Below are positions 36,156 to 48,671 of a stretch of 64,000 nt of DNA, in pieces (within the stretch, counting starts at the first letter, position 1; the number at the start of each line of letters is the position of its first letter). Source of the stretch: Zanthoxylum bungeanum (Eukaryota; Streptophyta; Magnoliopsida; Sapindales; Rutaceae); NCBI GenBank assembly GCA_019454045.1, contig SKCR01021139.1, forward strand, positions 1-64,000. Direction: 5' to 3'. A program made the position numbers and the translations under genes. The notes under the pieces were generated by a model. That model worked only from the letters and a program-made list of their open reading frames with translations. It had not been told where the DNA came from and searched no databases.

Positions 36156-37796
36156 GGCACAACAGCATAGTTCTCATATATTTGGGTATTGGATACTCAT
36201 GCAAGTGCGAAAGGAGGTTGTGTTTCACCGATGGTACGGGAAACAGCTTCGCTCTGGATAGACCCCTCGGAATCCCATTGGTATTATGACTATGTGTCAA
36301 TGGGAGTCCGACATCAGGGTAGGTGTGTATGGTCTTAACCTGAGACTTGCACCGCTAATGCTTACGACAATCAATATACTTTAGTTGAGGTCGTCTATGA
36401 CTCTAACCGGTTCTGTGTACGCCAATGCTGGGTATATTGAGAATCATAGAGTATTGGGTGTGATGTCAAGACGGAATATCACTCCAGTCATAGTGGAGAT
36501 GATGTCACGCAGGATACGGTATTAGTGCTCTTAAGTGCTGGCCGGCCATCGGGATATTATGACAAGGTCATGTATATCCGATTATAGAGACTAGTTACCA
36601 GACATCCGACATGTGCTTCGGACGGGGCAGACACTTATCCAGCCCCAGCCCTAGCACGTGACTATCCGATACTGGGCCGATATACATAATACTTGGTATA
36701 CTACGCTTGATATAGATCTTAAATATTCTTAGATGAATATGACCGGAGAATTGGGTAGACTTCGTGCTTTGCTAGAAGCCGATCTTGTCTCGTAAATCGG
36801 TAGAACGTAGTACTTGGTACATACGTGATTCGGATATCTCCGACGACCGTATTTACTGCCGACTTATCCGGGGATCTCATGGGTCGCTTCCCGATAATGC
36901 ACCGATGATGCATAACTCGCACTCATTAATAATCTGGGATATATATAGAAGAGAGAGAAAATTAATCTAGGATTAATTACAAGATATTTTATCTAGGATA
37001 AAATATCGTCTAAAGAGAGAGAATGATTAATTTGGAATTAATCGGTAAATTAATATATTCGATATATTAAACGAAATTAGATTTCGACGCGGAATTAAAA
37101 TTAGATTTTAATTCGGGCGAACAAATTAATTTAGAATTAATTCGTTAGCGACGTGAATAGTGAATTCGCTAGGCGTAATCATTTAATTACGACGCAACGG
37201 AAAACTCGCTAATTAGGAATTAGCGAAACCGAGCCCGAGTGTGATTGCGAGCGCATTCGTATTTCGAATTCGAGTGCGGCAACGCAAGTCACATCAAGCG
37301 TCAAATCATTCGTCACATCAAGCGTCAAATCAAACGTCACTTTGAGTGATGTGATTGATTGATGTGATTGATTGATTGAAAGACATGTCACTTTAATAAA
37401 GTGAAAATGAATAGTGATGTGTTTTGGTGAAATAGTGTAAGTTGGTGAGACATTTACCTTTTGATTATTTTATATATTATTTGGTAATTGTTTTAATATA
37501 TTTTCTTGGAAAATATATATAAAGCATTTTTGGAAAATGCTTTGACCAATTTTTAATACACAATTTCTCTCCTCCATTTCTCTCACACATCTCACGCCCA
37601 AAAGGGCTTTTTTTCTTTCTTCTTCACAGCTCACTGCCGTGAGCTTCAAGGGAGGCAATGAATGTGTTTTGTTGCAAAACACAAGTGCTAGCACACTTAC
37701 GGGACTTGCGAAGGTGTTAGGGAGGTTCACCCATGAGGCGGGATCCGTTCGACGAAGCTCGGAGCTTGGCGAAGGACCACTTTCACGCCCAAAACA
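36156..37796 (+). repeat. 3' LTR of element 1, piece 2
   Basis: Continues the LTR from about position 288. It contains the hairpin series (about 36928-37225), CGTCA motifs at 37299, 37311, 37323 and 37335 (12-bp spacing) and a TATA box near 37512-37522. It is interrupted by family D at 37797; 37793-37796 (AACA) is the target duplication. Confidence 0.92.
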
Positions 37797-40197
37797 TGAA
37801 GGGGTTATTTATGGGGTGAGTCCGGTAACGCAGCGGAAGCGGTGAAAATCCGATTTTCAGATTTCAAAACTTTTTCTCGGATAAATTAAATAAACATATT
37901 TATTTAATATTCCAATAATCAAATTATGAAAATAAATTCAATAAAACATTTTAGGTGAATTTACCGAAATACCCTTGCTTGTATTTTGTCCGTTTTAGTC
38001 CGAAATTGATCCAATCAATTTTGAATGATTCTAAATCATTTCTAAGATGAACTTATGATGTTCAAAACATCAAAACACCAAAGCAACCAAAATCCCCAAT
38101 TTCCTTACACAAAGCCGTGAGCCTCACTTGGTTCCCAATTTGACCATTTGGTCATTTCATGTCTCAAAACTCATCTTAATGAAATCCAATCAACATGAAA
38201 CTTTGCATGCATCATATACACACCCAAATGCTCAACATATATGAAAACCCCCAAATTTGGAATAGGTTATAAACCCTAATTTTTCAATTTCCACAAATTG
38301 GGCAAATTATGCCATTTACATTAAATCAAATGTTTCAATCATCAATCTTTCATCCAATCCAAGTCTCAACACAATGAAACAACTCAAGATCAAATCTAGG
38401 TCATTTAAGAGTGGGTCAATAACTCTAGAATAGCAACATGGTTTCATAAACCTTAAAAGAATACATATAACTACACTAGTTACATTCTTTTTCTCACCAT
38501 ACATGCTCAACACTTCATTCAAACTTCCATCAACAAAAACACAAAGAAATAAAGAAAGAAATTATCTAAGAACAACATATGTTGAAGCCTAGAACCTAAG
38601 GAACAATTCCTCTCTAATAGTAAGTTTGAAAAACTTACTAAATTCCAAGCTTTTTCTTTGATAAGTCTTTCTTCTCTCAAGCTTTCAAAGTTTCTTCAAT
38701 GGAGTTTTTTGTATAAAGTGTATTAGGTTAAGTGTTAAATGAAATGAAAATCAATTTATACTTGTTCAATTAATGCCTTGGCCGAAAATACCAATACAAA
38801 ACAAGTAAAATTAATTTCAATTTCATTTCAAGTTCATTTGGTCAACTTTGACAAATATCTTAAAAACAACTTTATTAGATATTTATTTTGGTCAACAAAT
38901 GCAACTAACATCATTAACTTAAATATCCTAACATAAGATATTTATATTTTAATTAATTTAATCATTTAACAATTAAATAATCAATTAATTAATCAAATAC
39001 AAATATATTAAATATATGTATAATATTTACATTAAATATTAAAAACATATATTCATTTAGGAAAAAGTCAAATAACTCATTTTGACTATTAATTAATGTG
39101 TATTTAAATTAATCAAGTATTAAATGTAAATACACAATAATTAAGAAAATGACTATCTAGTCTCTTTAGCATGTAACTTGCGTTTAACCATTAAACGACT
39201 TTATAAATAATCAATATTATTTATTAATGTTGCTCTAGTGCTCTACGAGTATGTTTCATTATTGAGACTCTCTAGGTTCAGGTATATCCGTCACGAAATC
39301 AAATTTCGTGTCCATAATCTATCCACCCGTAGATTATGACGATCACGGATAATCTCGCTAAACCATACAGGTAGAGGTCATGGCAAATGTATAATCCCTC
39401 CGTCACAGGTATCCGGATAAATCCCAGAGATATAGATGTAAACGTCAAATCTCTATCGGGACTATCCAGTCGACTATTCTATTAGCAATCTCAAAAAGAA
39501 TGTTTAGAACTAGCTTCTAAACTTACCACGGGCCCATGGTTTTATCTGATTGCTAATCATATGGACTACCTATGCTCTGGTACACAGAACTGACGGATCC
39601 TATCTTGATACACATAGGACACCCTGAGGATCTATCTACACCCAACGAACAGGCGGAGGTCTGATCTAAATAGATCGGTGACGTGACTGCCATCTAAGTG
39701 TAGAAGATGTCTCATGTGCCCACAATGGCATCTCAAGTCTAAGAATCACAAGTGCTACTCAACCCAAGAAGATTCTTATTGACGCTGGTGTACCATCCAT
39801 TAAGAATCTTCGGTGAGTCGTTCAGTGTTTATCCACTATAAACACCTACACGTCTATACTAGCCTCCAAGACTTATGGTTCATTGAGAAACCATTGGAAT
39901 CATATATTCCAGTATACGACATGTACTGGTCTCAACGGGTTTACTACACTGACCAAGTAGTGTAAACCTTGACCAGGAACTGTCTGAGAATGACAACGTC
40001 ATGATACGACTCAATGTCCGTTGCGACGCTTTTGCAACTGTATCATGACTAATCATTCTAGGTCATTACGTCTTTACCATATAAAAGATTAGATTATATT
40101 ATAGAAACTGCATATATTATTACTGATAATAACGTTTTACAGAAGTATTTAACAAAAATACAACCGGGAATTGGCGCTCTGAGCACCAACCCCTACA
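37797..40197 (-). repeat. 3' LTR of family D
   Basis: On the minus strand it begins TGTAGGGGTTGGTG and ends AACCCCTTCA. It contains hairpins at 39292-39310 (8-nt arms, loop CAA) and 39313-39338 (9-nt arms). No gene is seen in it. Confidence 0.93.
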
Positions 40198-40210
40198 AAA
40201 TCTCCCACTT
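40198..40210 (-). other. Polypurine tract of family D
   Basis: AAGTGGGAGATTT on the minus strand directly precedes the 3' LTR. Its core AAGTGGGAGAT is shared with families A and B. Confidence 0.75.
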
Positions 40211-40213
40211 GCT

Positions 40214-40729
40214 CTAGTGCCAATATCGATTGTATCTAATACCCATCGACTCCACGTGTTTATCAAACAACTTCGGAGGTATGGCCTTCGTCAGCGGGTC
40301 TGCTACGTTGTCTTCACTCGGTACCTTGCACACGACAATATCCCCTCGCGACACGATCTCTCGAATGATGTGGTACTTGCGTTCCACATGCTTCGACTTC
40401 TGATGCGCCCTCGGTTCCTTTGCTTGCGCAATGGCTCCAGTATTATCACAGTATAACGGAATCGCATTCTCGATACTTGGGACAACTCCCAATTCTGTGA
40501 TAAAGTTCTTTATCCACACAGCCTCTTTTGCGGCTTCAGAAGCTGCAATATATTCCGCCTCAGTGGTGGAATCAGCTGTAGATCCCTGTTTGGAACTCTT
40601 CCAACAAACTGCACCTCCGTTAAGGGTAAAGACAAATCCAGATGTAGACTTTCTATCATCGGGATCCGATTGAAAATCGGAGTCTGTATACCCATTAACC
40701 TGCAGTTCGTTTCCTCCATATATTATCAA
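40214..40729 (-). pseudogene. pol: Family D RNase H domain
   Basis: A 171-codon open stretch forming the end of the copia polyprotein, which would degrade RNA in the RNA-DNA hybrid during reverse transcription. Acidic residues are visible in GYTDSDF (D16), STTEAEY (E57), YCDNTGA (D95) and DNVADPLTK (D144), so the fold looks complete. It is out of frame with the RT piece upstream: the usual join after LKYLK is lost through a small indel near 40735-40745. It therefore has no natural start codon of its own. Confidence 0.88.
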
Positions 40730-42276
40730 CTTATCCTTAGTACCTTAAGATACTTTAGGATATGTTTAATGGCCATCCAATGGTCATTACCTGGATTGGA
40801 CTGATATCGACTAGTTACGCTAACAGCGAAACTGATATCAGGCCTCGTACATAACATGGCATACATTATGCTACCCAAACACGAAGCATAAGGTTGGTTA
40901 GACATTCTAACCTTCTCATCTTCTGTTTGTGGACACATCTTCTTGGAAAGATGAATCACATGTCTGAACGGTATGTTTGCTGTCTTACAGTTACCAAAGC
41001 TATACCGTTCCAAGATCTTATCTACGTACGTTGATTGGGATAACCCAATCAGCCTCCTTTGTCTATCTCGATAGAGTTTTATCCCTAAAACATAGGAAGC
41101 TTCTCCCAGGTCCTTCATGGAGAAATTCTTACAGAGATATGCTTTAACGCTTTGTAACATACCTAAATCATTCCCAATGATTAGGATGTCATCAACATAC
41201 ATGACTAAAAATACGACCATGCTCCCACTGGCCTTCTGATACACACAGGATTCTTCCGAATTCTTAAGAAAACCAGACGATCTGATAATCTCGTCGAATC
41301 GAAGATTCCAACTTCGTGAAGCTTGTTTAAGTCCATAAATGGACTTCTTAAGCTTACATACCATACCCGAGGTTTCGCTGGATGTGAAACCTTCCGGCTG
41401 TTCCATATAGATTTCTTCATCAAGAAATCCATTTAGAAAAGCCGTTTTGACATCCATTTGCCAAATCTCGTAGTCATGATACGCAGCTATAGAAAGCAAA
41501 ATCCGGATAGACTTAAGCATTGCTACCGGCGAAAAAGTTTCATCGTAGTCGACGCCAGGTCGCTGCGTGTAACCTTTTGCTACCAGTCGGGCCTTGTAAG
41601 TTTCAACCTTACCGTCAGGCCCGCGCTTCCTCTTGTAAACCCATTTACAACCGATAGGAACAATTCCTTCGGGAAGCGGAATCAAGTCCCAAACTTGATT
41701 TTCATGCATTGAGTCTATCTCGGATTTCATGGCACTTTGCCATTTCACGGAGTCGATGTCCAACATCGATTCTCTATAGGTGAAAGGATCTGTCTCTTCA
41801 ACTAAGAGAACATCCAGACTCTTTTCTTGTATCAAATACAAGCGTTCAGGAGGTCTAGATACCCTTTCCGACCTACGGAGTGTGTGTGTTGAAGGTCCTT
41901 CATCTACTTGAACTTCAGGTTCCTCCGTTGGTTCGTTGTTTTCAGGTTGGACTTCATCAAGCTCAACCTGTCTATGATCACCACCTTCTGACAAAAATTC
42001 TACTTCTAGAAATTTTGCGAAGCGAGCTACGAACACATTTCGATGCTCGGTATCATAGAACAGATATCCCCTCGTGTTCGAGGGATATCCAACAAACCTA
42101 AACTTTTACCCTCGAGGCGAAAGCTTACTTTGCTGAGTTACCCTGACATAGGCAGGACAACCCCAAACCTTAATATAATTAAGATTCGGTCTCCTACCGA
42201 ACCATATCTGATACGGTGTCGTAGGAACAGCCTTTGAAGGAATCTTATTCAAAAGATGTGCGGCTGTTAAGAGACA
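40726..42276 (-). pseudogene. pol: Family D integrase C-terminus and reverse transcriptase
   Basis: The frame continues from the upstream protease-integrase piece but is split by TAA at 42277-42279 and again at 42106-42108. After that it is open for 436 codons (42036-40726). The RT core is clear: QMDVKTAFLNG with catalytic D195, KSIYGLKQASRSW, and the YVDD box at residues 280-283 (numbered from 42036), then the SMKDLG and LGIKLYRD blocks. It ends in a frameshift before RNase H. RT would copy element RNA into cDNA in virus-like particles. The domain itself looks intact, so only a few changes separate this copy from a full polyprotein. Confidence 0.9.
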
Positions 42277-43497
42277 TTAACCCCATAAGTAATAGGGCAA
42301 ATCTGTGAAACTCAACATCGATCGGACCATATCCAATAAAGTCCGATTTCTCCTTTCAGATACACCATTGTGCTGTGGTGTACCTGGAGGAGTATATTGA
42401 GCGAGAATCCCATTCTCCTTCATATAATCCATGAACTCACCACTCATATATTCACCGCCTCGATCTGATCGAAGGCATTTAATATATTTACCAGTTTGTT
42501 TTTCTACTTCATTTCGGAACTCTTTGAACTTTTCAAAGGTTTCCGATTTATGTCGCATCAAATACACATAACCGTACCGTGATAAATCATCGGTAAAGGT
42601 AACGAAGTACGAATAACCACTGTGAGCAGTTTGACTTAGTGGACCACATACATCAGAATGTACGAGTTCCAGTAAGTTAGTGGCACGGTGTCCAACACCA
42701 GAAAATGGGGCCTTGGTCATTTTACCCTGAATACAGGATTCACAAGTTGGATAGGATTCAATGGTAAGATCTGATATCAAACCATTCCTAACCAATTGGG
42801 TAAGGCGTTTAACGCCAATGTGACCAAGTCTCATATGCCAAAGTTCAGTATTATTAATTACAGGTAAACTACGTTTATTAACTCCAGTACTTAATATATC
42901 TTTTGAAGTTTGCAATGTATAATGACCATGCTGGTTTGGACAACTAAGGATCTGAATATTATTTTTATCATATAAATACAAAGAACTATTCTTAATATTA
43001 ATACAATAGCCTTCTGTATCCAATACAAAAAGTGATATAATATTAGCGACACATCCTGGTACAAAATGACAGTCATATAACAAAAGTGTCCCATTCGGCA
43101 ATGAGATCTCGCATACTCCCACTGCAACTGCATCCAAAGAGTCTCCACTCCCGAACCGCAACTGCATCTCCCCTGGCTTCAGCCTCCTACTTTCCTTCAG
43201 CACCTGCAACGAATTGCAAATGTGAATGGGACAAGCAGAATCTAAAATCCAGCTGGATGTAACGGCTTCACAAGCCAAAGATAAATCAATAACTGGAAAA
43301 ATAAAAGTACCTGATGTAGATGCTCTGTCTCTCCTCAGCTGGGCAATGTAATCTGGACAGTTCCTCTTCCAGTGCCCGACCTTACCGCAGTGGTGGCATT
43401 TGTCTTCAGAAGCCCTTCTGGGCTTGGCTATCTTCGCCTGCTGTGGAGGACCGAAGGCCTTCTTCTTCTTCCCTTTCTTCTTCTTTCCCTTGGACAT
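42277..43497 (-). pseudogene. pol: Family D Gag zinc knuckle, protease and integrase
   Basis: A 406-codon frame. Residues 34-47 are a CCHC zinc knuckle (CHHCGKVGHWKRNC). Residues 83-93 hold the protease motif, but read WILDSACPIHI, with alanine where copia proteases have glycine in the DSG triad. Integrase follows: HHCC zinc site H221/H226/C252/C255 and the catalytic triad D282, D345, E381 with 35 residues between the last two. The frame stops at TAA right after YYLWG, inside integrase. The first Met is not the biological start: the protein should continue from Gag upstream but is frameshifted near 43480. Confidence 0.9.
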
Positions 43498-44188
43498 TCC
43501 TTGGGAAGAAGTAGACAGAGAAGTAGATCTAGGTGTGGCGAGTCGGTACTCCCTTCTTCAGATCCTCTTCTTCCCGTGAGCAACATCCTATGTAGCTCCT
43601 GGTAGGTGCAGACTGTCCCGTGCATGTTGAAGTACATCACAAACTGGCGGAATGAAGCTGGCAGAGAACCAAGAATGACACTCCTACCGAGAATGTCATT
43701 TAGGATGAGATTATGTTGCCTCAATTGATCGATCAAATCGATCATTTGAAGAACATGTGGGCTAACATTTTGCCCCTCATCCAGACGCGCATGGAACAGT
43801 TCATGGCGACCTTGTGAACAATAACCTTTCCGTCTCGAACGATGTCTTAATCGTCTACGATACGATATAGTTGCTTGAGTCGCGAACTAAGGATATGATA
43901 CTATAGAATCTAGGATGAGATCCATAGTATGTTGCTTATTGGAGAGAGCAGAACCACCGAAGATTTAGATACCCTCATCATCATTCTTCAAGCTTCAAAA
44001 ACTTGGCGTTCCTCCTCCGAAGCATCCTCACCCACTGCAAGGGGTAAGGGACCCTCAAGAACATAACCCAACTTTTCGGAATCGAGGACAATCCTCAAAT
44101 CCAATTCCCAGTCTGCAAAGTTCTCAGCGCCTTTCAGTTTGTTCGCATCTAACATACGCGCAAACTGGTTTGTGGATTGACCCGCCAT
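43430..44188 (-). pseudogene. gag: Family D Gag, broken
   Basis: The likely start is ATG at 44188-44186, giving MAGQSTNQFARMLDANKLKG, followed by the typical NFADWELDLRIVL block. The frame ends near 43988. A second piece in another frame (43745-43428) has the Gag-like LIDQLRQHNLILNDILG and SLPASFRQF blocks. The middle (about 43750-43985) is scrambled. Gag would form the virus-like particle. At least two frame breaks separate it from the zinc-knuckle part. Confidence 0.8.
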
Positions 44189-44930
44189 CGCAAATCTATC
44201 ATATAGATCACGAAAAACGGTTAGCAGAAATAAAGCAGTTTCATATAATATCAAAAGCATAAACTAGATCATGGATTTTCAATCTAATATGCCCCTCCCA
44301 CTAAATCATGCAATACTGTAATCCCAAAACAGAATACAAATATTTAATAATTAAATAAATATAAATAGTGAAAGGTGGATCCCATGAATATATTTCAGCT
44401 CACAGCAGAGGCACGGTCTCGCCTACGTATATTCATCAGGTAGACAACTCATTTGTCAATCACTCAAAAGTGACTCCTAAGTATCCGGTCCTGGCCGTTT
44501 CTCGTTGTCGCTGCGAAGGCAGGCCCACGAGGAGACGTACCAAGGTAATACTCGTCAATGATAAACTCAAGTTACTTACGTAATCCTGACAGCTAGGGCA
44601 CGTTCAGAATTCCGCTTTTACTTGAATTTATCTAGTATCAGATATACATCCGGCATAAATAAATCTTTATCGGCTACACCCTCACAGCAGAGGCACGGTC
44701 TCAGATGTAGTCACAAAGAAGTATTCATAAACCGTATTGACAAGACGGACCATATAACATGTATCAAATACATAATTACATTTAAACCTTATTATTAGGG
44801 ATTTTCCGCTAAGTGTCATACACTCTAAATCTAACCAGTTTAGATCCTAATAAGCATGCATAAAGTCAAGAAAACATGATTAAACATTGATTCAATGAAA
44901 GCTAATCATATTAGGTGGCCTAGAATCAGA
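44189..44930 (-). other. Family D leader (no gene)
   Basis: Untranslated region between the primer site and Gag. It includes two copies of a CACAGCAGAGGCACGGTCTC string (44400-44420 and 44684-44704). No coding region is seen. Confidence 0.6.
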
Positions 44931-44945
44931 CTTGCTCTGATACCA
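44931..44945 (-). other. Primer binding site of family D
   Basis: TGGTATCAGAGCAAG on the minus strand, next to the 5' LTR end. This is the standard tRNA-Met type site, unlike the altered ones in families A and B. Confidence 0.85.
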
Positions 44946-44948
44946 TTT

Positions 44949-47359
44949 TGAAGGGGTTATTTAGGGGGTGAGTCCGGTAACGCAGCGGAAGCGGTGAAAA
45001 TCCGATTTTCAGATTTCAAAACTTTTTCTCGGATAAATTAAATAAACATATTTATTTAATATTCCAATAATCAAATTATGAAAATAAATTCAATAAAACA
45101 TTTTAGGTGAATTTACCGAAATACCCTTGCTTTGTATTTTGTCCGTTTTAGTCCGAAATTGATCCAATCAATTTTGAATGATTCTAAATCATTTCTAAGA
45201 TGAACTTATGATGTTCAAAACATCAAAACACCAAAGCAACCAAAATCCCCAATTTCCTTACACAAAGCCGTGAGCCTCACTTGGTTCCCAATTTGACCAT
45301 TTGGTCATTTCATGTCTCAAAACTCATCTTAATGAAATCCAATCAACATGAACTTTGCATGCATCATATACACACCCAAATGCTCAACATATATGAAAAC
45401 CCCCAAATTTGGAATAGGTTATAAACCCTAATTTTTCAATTTCCACAAATTGGGCAAATTATGCCATTTACATTAAATCAAATGTTTCAATCATCAATCT
45501 TTCTTTCATCCAATCCAAGTCAAACACAATGAAACAACTCAAGATCAAATCTAGGTCATTTAAGAGTGGGTCAATAACTCTAGAATAGCAACATGGTTTC
45601 ATAAACCTTAAAAGAATACATATAACTACACTAGTTACATTCTTTCTTCACCATACATGCTCAACACTTCATTCAAACTTCCATCAACAAAAACACAAAG
45701 AAATAAAGAAAGAAATTATCTAAGAACAACATATGTTGAAGCCTAGAACCTAAGGAACATATTCCTCTCTAATAGTAAGTTTGAAAAACTTACTAAATTC
45801 CAAGCTTTTTCTTTGATAAGTCTTCTTCTCTCAAGCTTTCAAAGTTTCTTCAATGGAGTTTGTTTGTATAAAGTGTATTAGGTTAAGTGTTAAATGAAAT
45901 GAAAATCAATTTATACTTGTTCAATTAATGCCTTGGCCGAAAATACCAAATACAAAACAAGTAAAATTAATTTCAATTTCATTTCAAGTTCATTTGGTCA
46001 ACTTTGACAAATATCTTAAAAACAACTTTATTAGATATTTATTTTGGTCAACAAATGCAACTAACATCATTAACTTTAAATATCCTAACATAAGATATTT
46101 ATATTTTAATTAATTTAATCATTTAACAATTAAATAATCAATTAATTAATCAAATACAAATATTAAATATATGTATAATATTTACATTAAATATTAAAAA
46201 CATATATTCATTTAGGATAAAAGTCAAATAACTCATTTTGACTATTAATTAATGTGTATTTAAATTAATCAAGTATTAAATGTAAATACACAATAATTAA
46301 GAAAATGACTATCTAGTCTCTTTAGCATGTAACTTGCGTTTAACCATTAAACGACTTTATAAATAATCAATATTATTTATTAATGTTGCTCTAGTGCTCT
46401 ACGAGTATGTTTCATTATTGAGACTCTCTAGGTTCAGGTATATCCGTCACGAAATCAAATTTCGTGTCCATAATCTATCCACCCGTAGATTATGACGATC
46501 ACGGATAATCTCGCTAAACCATACAGGTAGAGGTCATGGCAAATGTATAATCCCTCCGTCACAGGTATCCGGATAAATCCCAGAGATATAGATGTAAACG
46601 TCAAATCTCTATCGGGACTATCCAGTCGACTATTCTATTAGCAATCTCAAAAAGAATGTTTAGAACTAGCTTCTAAACTTACCACGGGCCCATGGTTTTA
46701 TCTGATTGCTAATCATATGGACTACCTATGCTCTGGTACACAGAACTGACGGATCCTATCTTGATACACATAGGACACCCTGAGGATCTATCTACAACCC
46801 CAACGAACAGGCGGAGGTCTGATCTAAATAGATCGGTGACGTGACTGCCATCTAAGTGTAGAAGATGTCTCATGTGCCCACAATGGCATCTCAAGTCTAA
46901 GAATCACAAGTGCTACTCAACCCAAGAAGATTCTTATTGACGCTGGTGTACCATCCATTAAGAATCTTCGGTGAGCGTTCAGTGTTTATCCACTATAAAC
47001 ACCTACACGTCTATACTAGACTAGCCTCCAAGACTTATGGTTCATTGAGAAACCATTGGAATCATATATTCCAGTATACGACATGTACTGGTCTCAACGT
47101 TTACTACACTGACCAAGTAGTGTAAACCTTGACCAGGAACTGTCTGAGAATGACAACGTCATGATACGACTCAATGTCCGTTGCGACGCTTTTGCAACTG
47201 TATCATGACTAATCATTCTAGGGTCATTACGTCTTTACCATATAAAAGATTAGATTATATTATAGAAACTGCATATATTATTACTGATAATAACGTTTTA
47301 CAAGAAGTATTTAACAAAAATACAACCGGGAATTGGCGCTCTGAGCACCAACCCCTACA
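44949..47359 (-). repeat. 5' LTR of family D
   Basis: 2411 bp, almost identical to 37797-40197 by eye. The right target duplication AACA (47360-47363) follows. TATA-like TTTTATATGG lies near 47239-47248 (minus strand), about 110 bp into the LTR. Confidence 0.93.
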
Positions 47360-47363
47360 AACA

Positions 47364-47530
47364 GTGAGTAAATTCACTGCAGTTCACGCCCATTGCAGTG
47401 AGGATTTTCAAGTTTTGTTGCTTGCCGCGTCTCACAACCGATCGATGTGAGTATTCCGCTACCTCCGTTGATGTATTCACACATGTATTTCATTGCTTGT
47501 TTGATCTTGGGACCTAGATAAAACCTAACA
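47364..47530 (+). repeat. 3' LTR of element 1, piece 3 (end)
   Basis: The last 167 bases of the LTR, including GTGAGTATT near 47448 and the end AAACCTAACA. Gypsy LTR sequence starts at 47531. Confidence 0.92.
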
Positions 47531-48671
47531 AATTTCTAATCTAGTGTTTAAAATTTCCTAACCTTACCAATCCCTTCACTGACCCCTCCTTTCCCTTAAT
47601 TGATTTTCTTTCAATTCTCAAAAGTCTAAAATCAGTTTTGATTACTCTATTACATACCTTAGTAACCCAACGATTATGCCTAAAATGACAAACCCAAAAA
47701 CCAATTCTTTCTTTTAAACCAGAACAGCCCTTGCTCACGACACTACAGGACACATTTTGTCCTCCTTAAGTCACGGTTCTGGTGGCAATTCTTCACCCCT
47801 GCTGCTCACGGTATTGCCCTCATTTTTCGCTATTCGAACTCAACTCACCACAACCTTTCAACACTCTGAGTTAACCATTAACCACTCCACCATTACCCAA
47901 ATTACTAACCTATTCACTACAAAATTTTCCCCACCTTAACGCTACTGTCACCCAATCCAGAAAAGAAAATCAACCCAAACCTAGTTTATCTTGGCTGATC
48001 CCTTTGGCCATTTCCCTTCAAAATTTCTTCCAATTTTCTAACTCTATAAATCCCTAAATCATTTTGACATTATCGCAACTAATTATTAAAGCCAATTTCA
48101 AATTCAAAACAAAACCCTAAAAGATTCAAATGTGAATAAACCAAAGAATTCATTGCATAATTACTTACTATTTTCATCCCAGGCTGAAATTAGAAGTCCA
48201 ATCGCGAAATCCCTCTTTCCTTATTCTCGATAATTCCTCTCTGCTCTTTCTCTTTCTCATCCTTTGTCCTTCTTTTTGTTTTTGTTTTCGGCCTAACCTT
48301 TCTCCTCTTTCCATTTCTTCTCTCACGATCGTTCTCCATTTTTCTTTTCTGTTCTGTCGTCATTCTCTCTGTGTGTGTTCTTTTTTAATTAACTCTGTCT
48401 GTTTGTTGGAGGCGTGTGGGTGTGTGAAAGAAATCATACACGTGTGTGTGTTTATGTAGGACATGTGTAAGTGTTACAAAAATATCTAATTCATGTTTGC
48501 TAATTTAATCATTCACAATTTAGTCCCTTAAATTTAATCCAATAACAAAATTACAATTAATTTCATGAAAATGCTCCAATTTTGCGATTAAATTTATCTC
48601 GCGTTCGGACGCGGCCTCACGCGCGAAAATAAAATTCACGCCAATATTCTAAAATAATCCGGGATGTTACA
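47531..48671 (-). repeat. Family C gypsy 3' LTR, right fragment
   Basis: Matches about 51772-52917 of the second LTR. On the minus strand it starts TGTAACATCCCGGATT. It has a pyrimidine-rich stretch (about 48215-48400) and no gene. Confidence 0.88.

Larger units (their letters stand above)
37797..47359 (-). mobile_element. Family D copia retrotransposon, TSD AACA
   Basis: A 9563-bp minus-strand element with LTRs of 2401 and 2411 bp (37797-40197, 44949-47359), a canonical primer site (44931-44945), a polypurine tract (40198-40210) and a recognisable gag-pol. AACA flanks both ends (37793-37796, 47360-47363). The two LTRs differ at only scattered bases and a few short indels by eye, which makes it the youngest-looking insertion here. 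Domain order protease-integrase-RT-RNase H shows Ty1/copia; the Angela-like assignment is by motif recognition only. Confidence 0.93.
5961..47530 (+). mobile_element. Element 1: family A copia retrotransposon (host of nested insertions)
   Basis: The element has a 5' LTR (5961-8055), internal region (8056-15875) and a 3' LTR in three pieces (15876-16157, 36156-37796, 47364-47530). Removing the three inserted elements leaves about 10.0 kb, the same size as elements 2 and 3. It lies inside the family C LTR. No 5-bp target duplication is visible. Instead, about 100 bp of gypsy LTR is present on both sides. The internal region carries only decayed gag-pol, so the element is non-autonomous. Confidence 0.87.

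Noticed and set aside
40217..40673. Plus-strand frames over family D RNase H
   Set aside because: Antisense shadows of a clear RNase H domain on the minus strand.
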